Source of the DNA: Vicinamibacterales bacterium
GTDB taxonomy: Bacteria; Acidobacteriota; Vicinamibacteria; Vicinamibacterales; UBA2999
Direction of reading: 5' to 3'
DNA length: 5,525 nucleotides
Assembly (NCBI GenBank): GCA_041394705.1
Contig: JAWKHS010000001.1
Location: forward strand, 1 to 5,525
Under the pieces are notes generated by a model. The model searched no databases. It worked only from the letters and a program-made list of their open reading frames with translations, and was not told the origin of the DNA. Shown here piece by piece: positions 1-5,525 of this stretch. Made by a program: the position numbers and the translations under genes. Within the stretch, counting starts at the first letter, position 1. Every line of letters starts with the position of its first letter.

Positions 1-2286
1 GGTGGACGTGCCGAACACGCCGCGGCTCGTCACGGTGACGGCGAAGGACGGCGTCGCGCCGCTCACCGTCACGCGGGAGGCCGGAATCACGGTGGGGTTC
101 GAGGACGTCGCCGTGACGGTCACGGGCGATCCCTCGGGATCCGTCACGGTGAACGCGAGCGGTCCCGTCGTGCCGCCCGTGCCGGACTCGAAGATCGTCG
201 TCGGCCCGGGCGCACCGGTGAAGACGGGCGCCTGGTTCACGCCGCCCACCGTGATCGCCGACGCCAGGGTGGAGCTCTGGCCGTCCGGATTCGTGATGGT
301 GAGCGTGCGCGCGCCGGCGGCAGCGCCCGTCGTGTCGAGCGTGAGCGTCATCGACGTGGGACTGTTCACGACGACGCCCGTCACGACGACGCCCCCGCCG
401 CTCACCGACGCGGTCGGCCGCTGCGCGAAGCCCGCACCCGGATCGAAGAAGCCGCGGCCGCCCGTGGCGGCCCCCGTCACCGTCACCTGGACGTTGGAGA
501 GGCCCGTGGGCACCGTGCTCGGCGACACCGCGGTGATGGCGGCCGGGGCCGGCGCGAGGAGCCGCACCAGGCGCACGGCGTACGAGTTGTTGGCCTGGAC
601 GTACTGCTGGAGCGTCCAGAACGTCATGTCGTCGTTCGGATCGACGCTGGTGTACGAGTAGTCGCCCCAGCGCTGCGCGCCCGGCGCTGGCTGGACGTTG
701 TACGAGAACGACGTGTTGCTGCTGTACTGCGTGGGGACGTCCATGGCCCCGGCCGCGTCGGTCCGCAGGCGACCCGTGAAGGCCGCGTTGACGCGCGTGG
801 TGGTCCCGGCCTTCGACATGCCCAGCGCGACGTGCTGCTGCCCGTTGGGCATGATCGCCCCCATCCAGTAGTGGACGGGATCGGTCGCCGTCGCGTCGAA
901 CACCGTGCCCGACTGGGCCACCGAGACGGATCCGGTCAGGTTCTGCAACTCGTACCAGCGGATGCCGTTGCGGGTGCCCGCGCCGCTGGCCACGCCGGCG
1001 GTGCTGACGCGCATCTGGTGCGTCGTCCACAGCCGGCCGTTCCGGACGACGGCCTGGAGCAGCCGGTCGTCGAGGCCGTCGAGCGGCGCCGCGCTGCCGG
1101 GATGGGGGACGTCGAGCGGAACACTCGTCGCGGCGACGGGAATGACGACGTCGGCCGACAGGCTCGGCGAGGCCGTGGGACTGGCCACGCGCTTCACGAC
1201 CAGGGTGCCCGCCGACAGGTTGTCGATGCCGATGAAGTAGCCCTGATTGGTGCCGCTGTCGAAGTTGTCCACGCCCTGCGGCGTGTAGATGCCCGGTGAG
1301 CCGCCCGTCGGCAGGACGGCGTCGAACTGCGACACCGAGAGCGAGTTGCCGACGAGCGCCGGCTTGTTGATCACGTAGGCCGAGGTGGAGTCGAACGTCA
1401 GGGCGTTCACGCTCGACCCGCAGAACTGATTGACGCCGACGTAGAGCGCGTCCTCGTCGATGCCCAGCGTGGGATAGTCGGCGAGGCAGCCCGGGGCTCC
1501 TCCCACGCCGCCCTGGGTGCGCGTGTTGACCCAGAAGTGATAGGCCCACGACGTGCCCCCCGTGATCGTCCCCGTGCTGCTCACGGCCAGGACGAAGCGG
1601 TTCGGGACGGCCACCGAGATCATGATCACGAACCAGCGGCCGGTCCGCCGGTCGTAGCGCACGCGGGGATCCGACGTGAACGCGCCGCCGGTCACGCCGG
1701 AGAAGAAGACGTCGGTGTCCACGTCCAGCACGTTGTCTTTCACGCCCGTGGTCTTGCTGATCGTGCGGAGCCGGCCGTTCAGCCCCACGAGGTACTGCGT
1801 CGGGCCCACGTCGCCCATCGTGTCGGGCGGCAGGGCGTTGGTGTCCGCCAGGGTCGCCACGTCCGCGTTCGGCGTTCCCACCGTCTGCGCGACCGAGGGC
1901 CCCGCGCCGCGCGCGGCGAGGCCGTTCGCCTGCCCGCCAGGCAGGTCCGGCGACAGGGGGTTCTGCGGCAGATCCCGGCGGTCGGGCCGGATCTTCCGGG
2001 CGTGCGGCCGATCCTGCCAGTCGAGCACGGCCGGCGGCGTCCGGGCGGCCTCGGCCATGATGTCGTCCGTCGTCCGGACCTGGGCCGCGGCGCCGCCCGG
2101 CCACGCGGGCGCCGGGGTATCGATGGTCGCGACGCCGATCGGGCCGTCGATGCCTGGCTGCGCGGGCGGCGCGATGAGCACCGGCCGCTCCTGCTGGAGC
2201 CGGGCGGGCTGCTGGGGCGCCTCGGTCGTGCAGGCAGTCGCGGCCAGGACCAGGCCCAGCGCCAGGACGGTACGGCGGATGTACAT
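1..2286 (-). CDS. Large secreted lipoprotein with beta-propeller-like, TIG-like and Ig-like regions (3' end cut by window)
   Basis: The frame is open from an ATG at 2286 to base 1, giving 762 residues without a stop, so the C-terminus lies outside the window. Residues 1-18 form a lipoprotein signal peptide (MYIRRT, then a hydrophobic core) ending at an ATAC lipobox with Cys19 as the predicted lipidated residue. A Pro/Gln/Ala-rich linker follows to about residue 145. Residues 150-575 look like a beta-propeller-type extracellular region seen in many hypothetical surface proteins: PPDTMGDVGP (153-162), DPRVRYDRRTGRWFV (206-220), DYPTLGIDEDALYVG (270-284) and RWGDYSYTSVDPNDDMTFW (539-557). The acidic motifs may bind calcium (inference). 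Residues about 581-680 resemble an IPT/TIG domain (ITAVSPSTV to TLTITNPDG). From 685 a second Ig-like repeat starts (NQAPVF, then VTVTATSSNPTVIP). Cys267 and Cys289 could pair. The start is fixed by the signal peptide, although no good Shine-Dalgarno precedes it. Likely role: surface adhesion or binding; enzymatic activity is not evident. The gene is certain, the function is not. Confidence 0.88.
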   Translation of the reverse strand, partial: MYIRRTVLALGLVLAATACTTEAPQQPARLQQERPVLIAPPAQPGIDGPIGVATIDTPAPAWPGGAAAQVRTTDDIMAEAARTPPAVLDWQDRPHARKIRPDRRDLPQNPLSPDLPGGQANGLAARGAGPSVAQTVGTPNADVATLADTNALPPDTMGDVGPTQYLVGLNGRLRTISKTTGVKDNVLDVDTDVFFSGVTGGAFTSDPRVRYDRRTGRWFVIMISVAVPNRFVLAVSSTGTITGGTSWAYHFWVNTRTQGGVGGAPGCLADYPTLGIDEDALYVGVNQFCGSSVNALTFDSTSAYVINKPALVGNSLSVSQFDAVLPTGGSPGIYTPQGVDNFDSGTNQGYFIGIDNLSAGTLVVKRVASPTASPSLSADVVIPVAATSVPLDVPHPGSAAPLDGLDDRLLQAVVRNGRLWTTHQMRVSTAGVASGAGTRNGIRWYELQNLTGSVSVAQSGTVFDATATDPVHYWMGAIMPNGQQHVALGMSKAGTTTRVNAAFTGRLRTDAAGAMDVPTQYSSNTSFSYNVQPAPGAQRWGDYSYTSVDPNDDMTFWTLQQYVQANNSYAVRLVRLLAPAPAAITAVSPSTVPTGLSNVQVTVTGAATGGRGFFDPGAGFAQRPTASVSGGGVVVTGVVVNSPTSMTLTLDTTGAAAGARTLTITNPDGQSSTLASAITVGGVNQAPVFTGAPGPTTIFESGTGGTTGPLAFTVTDPEGSPVTVTATSSNPTVIPASRVTVSGATPSFAVTVTSRGVFGTST

Positions 2287-2367
2287 ATGGCGTCCGTGTC
2301 GGAGGGGGACCTTGATGGTTTCGGCGCGGGACGCGGCCCGCGATAGGCGCCGTCCCGGTCGAGCGTC

Positions 2368-2374
2368 GGGGAGG
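2368..2374 (+). promoter_or_regulatory. Ribosome binding site of the DUF2461 gene
   Basis: GGGGAGG lies 8 nt before the ATG at 2383 and 17 nt before the alternative ATG at 2392. The spacing decides in favour of the first start. Confidence 0.7.
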
Positions 2375-2382
2375 CTGGTAGC

Positions 2383-3147
2383 ATGACACGCATGCCCGAT
2401 TCGGCCGCCGGTTTCACACCCCGCACGCTCACGTTTCTCCGCGCGCTGAAGCGCAACAACAGGCGGGAGTGGTTCCACGAACGGCGCGCCGACTACGACC
2501 GGCACGTCCATGCGCCGATGGTGGCCGTCATCGAGCGCCTGGCCGTGGACTTCCGGCGGGCGGCCCCGGACTTCGTCGCGAACCCGAAGATCTCGATGTT
2601 CCGTCCCTGGCGCGACACCCGCTTCAGCGCGAACAAGGCGCCGCTCAAGACCAACGTCGCGGCCGTCTTCCCCCACCGGGCACTCGGACGGATGGAGGGC
2701 GCCAGCCTGTATTTCGAGGTGGCGCCCGAGCACGTCTGGATCGGCGGCGGCCTGTATGCGCCGGACGGCCCGACGCTCCATGCCGTGCGGAGCCACATCG
2801 CCGAGCGGCACCGCACGCTTGCGCGGCTCACCGCCGCGCCGGGCTTCAAGAAACTGCTCGGCACGCTGCAGGGCGAGCAGGCGGCACGGATGCCGCGCGG
2901 CTTCGACGCGGCGCACCCGGCGGCCGACCTCCTGCGGCACAAGCAGTTCCTGGCCGTGCGCGAGGAGCCCGCGGCCTTCGCGGCGCGTCCGGACTTCTAC
3001 AAACAGCTGCAAGCGACCTTCACGGCGATGGCGCCCCTCGTGGCGTTCCTGAACGAGCCCATCGTGACCCTGCACGACCACCGCTTGCGCGACCCGCTCG
3101 TGGCCGACGGCCTCTCGCGGCCGGGCCGGCCCCGCGCCGGCGACTGA
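2383..3147 (+). CDS. DUF2461 / TIGR02453 family protein
   Basis: This 254-residue protein matches the uncharacterised DUF2461 (TIGR02453) family by recalled motifs. They are an N-terminal block FTPRTLTFLRALKRNNRREW (11-30) continuing to about residue 40, the signature RPWRDTRFS with following lysines (74-89), a central YFEVAPEHVWIGGGLYAPD strand region (110-128), and a C-terminal block with PRGFDAAHP and LLRHKQF (171-189). The order and spacing are those of an intact family member; the last 25 or so residues are a basic, probably disordered tail. No signal peptide or membrane segment is visible, so it is likely cytoplasmic. The biochemical role of the family is not established, and I assign none. 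The ATG at 2383 is preferred over the in-frame ATG at 2392 because GGGGAGG (2368-2374) sits 8 nt upstream of it. It is divergent from the lipoprotein gene and may be co-transcribed with the small secreted protein 59 bp downstream. Confidence 0.93.
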   Translation: MTRMPDSAAGFTPRTLTFLRALKRNNRREWFHERRADYDRHVHAPMVAVIERLAVDFRRAAPDFVANPKISMFRPWRDTRFSANKAPLKTNVAAVFPHRALGRMEGASLYFEVAPEHVWIGGGLYAPDGPTLHAVRSHIAERHRTLARLTAAPGFKKLLGTLQGEQAARMPRGFDAAHPAADLLRHKQFLAVREEPAAFAARPDFYKQLQATFTAMAPLVAFLNEPIVTLHDHRLRDPLVADGLSRPGRPRAGD

Positions 3148-3196
3148 CGGCCGGGGCCTTGCGGCGCGCGGCCCGCGGTGGTGTAGTGGGATCGTC

Positions 3197-3202
3197 GGAG
3201 GT
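3197..3202 (+). promoter_or_regulatory. Ribosome binding site deciding the start of the small secreted protein
   Basis: GGAGGT sits immediately upstream of the ATG at 3207. It supports this internal start over the much longer open frame reaching back to 2469, and agrees with the signal peptide that begins here. Confidence 0.75.
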
Positions 3203-3206
3203 CCCC

Positions 3207-3788
3207 ATGAAGACCCCGCTGAGTCTCGTCGTTACCCTGGGCGTGGCGGCACTGGGCGCCGTGACGCCGCCGCCCGCCGCAGCCCAGCCCGCGCCGCAGT
3301 CCCAGGCCCGCGAGATCGTGATCGGCGCGACCGTCGCCGAGCGGCGCGAGGCCGCCCGGGCGCTCGTGCCGCTCCTGAAGGACGTCAAGGCGCACGCCGA
3401 GCCCGGCCTCACCGTGTCGCCTGGCGGGGCGCCGCCCTCGCCGCTGACGGGTCAGCCCTCCACGCTGTTCGCCTTCACCATCAGCCGGCGTCAGGCGCGC
3501 GTGGATGGCCGCGTGCTCGAGGCGATGGACCAGCTGCTCGCGTGGAACATCGGCGGTCCGGCCACCGGAGAGCCCGAAGCGCTCTTCGATCGCTGGCTGG
3601 AAGAGCTCGCGGCCCAGGCGACGGCGGCCATGGCGCTCAGCGGGGGCGGCCTGTGCGACGTCCGCTGCGTCGTGGACCGCATGACGCGGTTGAACGAGAC
3701 GTGGGGCAACTCGCCCCGCGGACGCGGGGACAACCGCGACGAGGCGCTGCTCGAGGCACTGACGACGGTCGTCACCGGGGAGAAGTAG
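3207..3788 (+). CDS. Small predicted secreted protein of unknown function
   Basis: This frame encodes 193 residues. A clear Sec signal peptide is visible: MKTP, a hydrophobic core of Leu/Val/Ala/Gly to residue 19, then PPPAAA with likely cleavage between Ala26 and Gln27. The mature part (about 167 residues) is mostly helical in appearance and charged, with a Pro/Gly-rich stretch at 66-84. Two cysteines form a CxxxC pair (Cys150, Cys154, in GLCDVRC) that could be a disulfide or a metal or heme attachment point; no CxxCH heme motif is present. I do not recognise a family. The same frame is open upstream to 2469 through the DUF2461 gene. However, the ATG at 3207 is well supported by GGAGGT (3197-3202) and by the signal peptide, so the upstream part is an accidental GC-rich open frame. 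It is convergent with the tyrosinase, with 37 bp between stops. Export to the periplasm or beyond is inferred. Confidence 0.85.
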   Translation: MKTPLSLVVTLGVAALGAVTPPPAAAQPAPQSQAREIVIGATVAERREAARALVPLLKDVKAHAEPGLTVSPGGAPPSPLTGQPSTLFAFTISRRQARVDGRVLEAMDQLLAWNIGGPATGEPEALFDRWLEELAAQATAAMALSGGGLCDVRCVVDRMTRLNETWGNSPRGRGDNRDEALLEALTTVVTGEK

Positions 3789-3825
3789 CGCCCCCGACCG
3801 GTGACGTCCGGCGCCGGCGCGGGGT

Positions 3826-5046
3826 TCAGTCCACCTCGATGGCGATCTCCTCCAGGATCAGGTCGTCGGCGCCCACGTGATTGCCGGCGCCGTCGATGGC
3901 GACGAGCTTCAACGAGGCCTCCTTCGCGTCGTCGGGCATCGCGCTGAGCGCGCGCGTGATGTCGAGTTCCAGGTCGAAGCGCTCCTTCACGCCCGGCTGC
4001 GGGGCGGGCCTGGCCATGCCGTGGCCCTGGTGCCCGGCGGAGGCGCCCGCCTTCAGGCCGTGCGGGTCGGGCTCCCCGTGTCCGAAGAACGCGACCGTGC
4101 CGGCGAACCCCGGGTTGCCGGCGGTCCTCGTGGCGGCCGTCGCCTCGGGCTGATTGACGAACGCGCGGATCTCGACCGGCGCGGGCTGCATGTGGTGGCT
4201 CTTCAGCACCACCCGGACCGCGTCCACCTGGCGTCGAAGCGGCAGCGGCCACTCGAAGCGCACGACCTCCCACACGCGGAAGGGAGGGAACTTGAAACAG
4301 AAGCGGAGGTACCGATACCCGAGCGCGTCCACCGACACGACGTCGGCCCCCGTCTGCCACGACACGCTGTGCGGACGCGGAAACGGCTGCAGCAGGAAGG
4401 CGGCCTCGCCGGCCGGCAGCGGGCCGGGATGCGCCGCCTGCCACGACGCCCACAGGCGGTCCACGTTCGCGTGGTGCAGGAAGAAGATCGGGTCGTAGGC
4501 CGCCGTCGGCACGTTGCCCATGTCGCCGCCGGTCCGGACGTGGACGCCGCCGTGCACGCCGTTCACCTGGCTCTGGAACGACGTGAACGTCGCGGCCCCC
4601 AGCGCCGCCTGCGCGCTCGTGGCGAGATCGTCGTAGGCGGTGGTGTCGATGTCCGCGCGCCGCGCCGTCTGTCCGCCAGCGGCCCTCGGGCCGCTGTAGA
4701 GGGGGTTGGCCACCGTCGCCCCGGCGCGGTTCACGTACGTGCTCTGTCGGCAGGCGGCCGGCACGCCGGTGGACGGGCCCGAGGACCAGTCCCAGTACGG
4801 CAGCGTCACGTGACAGCCGACGCGGCGCAGCGCATCTTCGAAGGCGAGCAGGTACGCCCGGTGCCACGTGAAGAAGCCTGGCGCGCCGTGCGCGCAGAAG
4901 GCCGTCGGGGGGCCGCCGTGGAAACTGGCGAGCGTAGCGAAGCTGAAGGGATCGGCCGCGGGCAGCGCGTACATCGCGGCCAGGGCCTCCCGCAGGTCGT
5001 GAAGCTCGTCCGTGGTGAGACAGTTGACGTTCTTCCTGTAGCGCAT
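3826..5046 (-). CDS. Tyrosinase family protein (type-3 copper polyphenol oxidase / catechol oxidase)
   Basis: The 406-residue protein carries the tyrosinase central domain, which binds two coppers and oxidises phenols or catechols to quinones with O2. CuA ligands are His43 (FHGGPP), His53 (CAHG) and His62 (FFTWHRAYL). Cys51 two residues before His53 forms a CxH motif, which in fungal tyrosinases makes a Cys-His thioether. LPYWDW (82-87) is a family hallmark. CuB is His165 and His169 (VHGGVH), plus one of His191/His192 in DPIFFLHHANVDRLW (185-199). The residue after His165 is Gly, where bacterial tyrosinases usually have Asn, so catechol oxidation without phenol hydroxylation is possible (inference). 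Residues about 260-406 look like a beta-rich C-terminal domain, including NPGFAGTVAFFGHG (311-324) and a His/Gly-rich loop (323-344); such domains shield the active site in related enzymes. There is no signal peptide, and an in-frame stop at 5077-5079 excludes a longer N-terminus. GAGGA at 5052-5056 precedes the ATG by 5 nt. No caddie (melC1-like) gene is adjacent. Confidence 0.95.
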   Translation of the reverse strand: MRYRKNVNCLTTDELHDLREALAAMYALPAADPFSFATLASFHGGPPTAFCAHGAPGFFTWHRAYLLAFEDALRRVGCHVTLPYWDWSSGPSTGVPAACRQSTYVNRAGATVANPLYSGPRAAGGQTARRADIDTTAYDDLATSAQAALGAATFTSFQSQVNGVHGGVHVRTGGDMGNVPTAAYDPIFFLHHANVDRLWASWQAAHPGPLPAGEAAFLLQPFPRPHSVSWQTGADVVSVDALGYRYLRFCFKFPPFRVWEVVRFEWPLPLRRQVDAVRVVLKSHHMQPAPVEIRAFVNQPEATAATRTAGNPGFAGTVAFFGHGEPDPHGLKAGASAGHQGHGMARPAPQPGVKERFDLELDITRALSAMPDDAKEASLKLVAIDGAGNHVGADDLILEEIAIEVD

Positions 5047-5051
5047 GCGCG

Positions 5052-5056
5052 TCCTC
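5052..5056 (-). promoter_or_regulatory. Ribosome binding site of the tyrosinase gene
   Basis: On the minus strand GAGGA is followed by 5 nt and then the ATG at 5046. An in-frame TGA at 5077-5079 lies upstream, so this start and the lack of a signal peptide are well supported. Confidence 0.65.
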
Positions 5057-5121
5057 GCGTGGATGAAGGCGACCCGTCATCCAGGTGGACGACACCACGA
5101 CCCCGGGGTTCAACCGCCGGT

Positions 5122-5152
5122 CCCCGGCAGCGCCGTGCTTGCGGTGCCGGGA
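5122..5152 (-). terminator. GC-rich hairpin after the permease gene, possible terminator
   Basis: Arms CCCGGCA (5123-5129) and TGCCGGG (5145-5151) are perfectly complementary over 7 bp. A further CCG/CGG pair (5133-5135 with 5142-5144) extends the stem across a 3-nt bulge. Read on the minus strand, it starts about 16 nt after the permease stop codon. No T-run follows, so an intrinsic terminator is not proven; it could instead mark a weak or Rho-dependent end, or an mRNA-stabilising hairpin. Confidence 0.35.
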
Positions 5153-5167
5153 GGGGAAGGACGGGTG

Positions 5168-5525
5168 CTACGCGCCGGACGACCGAGGGGTGCCCCGGGT
5201 CGCGGCCGCGAACAGCGCGCCGCCGGCCGCCAGCGCCGCCAGGCCCGACAGCAGCTGGTTCACGGTCGCGCCGGCCAGGATGCTCAGCGTGATGCCGATG
5301 GCGAGGATCGGAATCACGGGGCCGAGCGGCGCCGTGAACTGCGCCGGGGCCACCTTGTCCGCCATGCCGGGCGCCCGCAGCCTGAGGGTGGCGCCGCAGG
5401 CCGAGAGGTACACCACCAGCCTGGCCACCGCGCTCACGGCGGCCATGAACACGAAGGACCCGGTCAGCGCGAGCAGCACCAGGACGATTGACGTGAACAG
5501 GATCGCCACGTGCGGGGTCCGGTAC
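5168..5525 (-). CDS. C-terminal part of an APC-family amino-acid permease (5' end cut by window)
   Basis: The frame enters from the right edge and ends at TAG (5168-5170), giving 118 visible C-terminal residues. It opens with YRTPHVAI, the short loop typical before a late transmembrane helix of amino acid-polyamine-organocation (APC) permeases. Four hydrophobic helices follow at about residues 6-26, 28-46, 68-86 and 89-108 of the fragment, with a basic, Pro-containing loop between the second and third (LRLRAPGMADK). This fits the last helices of a roughly 12-helix inner-membrane transporter. The GTG at 5509 is an internal Val codon and not the start, because the conserved RTPH lies upstream of it. 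The substrate cannot be read from this fragment; amino-acid uptake or exchange is a family-level inference. The tyrosinase gene lies about 120 bp downstream on the same strand. Confidence 0.85.
   Translation of the reverse strand, partial: YRTPHVAILFTSIVLVLLALTGSFVFMAAVSAVARLVVYLSACGATLRLRAPGMADKVAPAQFTAPLGPVIPILAIGITLSILAGATVNQLLSGLAALAAGGALFAAATRGTPRSSGA

Noticed and set aside
2..2386. Several plus-strand open frames across the lipoprotein gene (for example 2-661, 1537-2346, 1676-2386)
   Set aside because: They are antisense to a continuous minus-strand frame with a signal peptide and conserved motifs. Val/Thr-rich stretches such as those at 2-661 are reverse readings of the Ig-like repeats.
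3159..3187. TTGCGG, 17-nt spacer, TGTAGT as a sigma-70-like promoter before the small secreted protein
   Set aside because: Only 3 of 6 and 4 of 6 bases match the consensus, the key second -10 base is G, and the start site would fall almost on the Shine-Dalgarno. It is too weak to annotate.
2469..3206. In-frame open extension upstream of the small secreted protein, which would give a 439-residue protein
   Set aside because: It overlaps the well-supported DUF2461 gene in another frame, its translation is Arg/Pro/Ala-rich low-complexity, and a strong RBS plus signal peptide mark the real start at 3207.
3207..3788. Small secreted protein as a tyrosinase caddie (MelC1-like copper chaperone)
   Set aside because: It is on the opposite strand and not co-transcribed, it is poor in histidine, and its length and motifs do not resemble known caddie proteins. 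The tyrosinase also lacks a signal peptide.
3789..3825. Nested palindromes (CCGGCGCCGG at 3808-3817, GCGCCGGCGC at 3811-3820) between the convergent stops as a bidirectional terminator
   Set aside because: The palindromes have no loop and no flanking T-run on either strand, and short GC palindromes are expected by chance at this composition.
5100..5109. ACCCCGGGGT palindrome upstream of the tyrosinase as an operator
   Set aside because: It is a single 10-bp GC palindrome with no second copy and no recognisable promoter around it; chance is the simpler explanation.
3491..5113. Minus-strand open frame of 540 codons overlapping the tyrosinase and the end of the secreted protein gene
   Set aside because: It is out of frame with the tyrosinase, Arg-rich, and covers two real genes; no motif supports it.
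3877..5292. Long plus-strand open frame of 471 codons antisense to the tyrosinase
   Set aside because: Its Arg/Gly/His-rich translation has no recognisable domain, and it mirrors the conserved tyrosinase codons. This is the usual antisense shadow in GC-rich coding DNA.

Overview
The window comes from a very GC-rich bacterium with strong G/C preference at third codon positions. Long spurious open frames therefore run antisense to, or out of frame with, the real genes. A large secreted beta-rich surface lipoprotein, a DUF2461 protein, a tyrosinase and an amino-acid permease together would suit a soil or sediment heterotroph. Acidobacteriota (Vicinamibacteria-like) is my best guess, but this rests on style of gene content and not on a marker gene; Myxococcota or Gemmatimonadota are not excluded.

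Layout: bases 1-2286 (minus strand) are the first 762 codons of a large predicted lipoprotein that runs off the left edge. It has a lipobox, a beta-propeller-like region, a TIG-like domain and the start of a further Ig-like repeat. A 96-bp divergent spacer separates it from a plus-strand DUF2461/TIGR02453 gene (2383-3147). A small predicted secreted protein of unknown function follows after 59 bp (3207-3788). Convergent to that, with 37 bp between the stop codons, lies a minus-strand tyrosinase/polyphenol oxidase (3826-5046). Upstream of it on the same strand is the C-terminal end of an APC-type amino-acid permease (5168-5525), which enters from the right edge.

There is no obvious shared pathway. 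The two plus-strand genes could be co-transcribed. The permease and tyrosinase are on the same strand with about 120 bp between them, and a GC-rich hairpin lies just after the permease stop, so they are probably separate units. I see no mobile element, CRISPR array, tRNA or rRNA. The most interesting item is the tyrosinase: a CxH motif of the fungal type, Gly in place of the usual Asn after the first CuB histidine, no signal peptide, and a C-terminal domain with a His/Gly-rich loop. I did not find a convincing new multi-gene system here.
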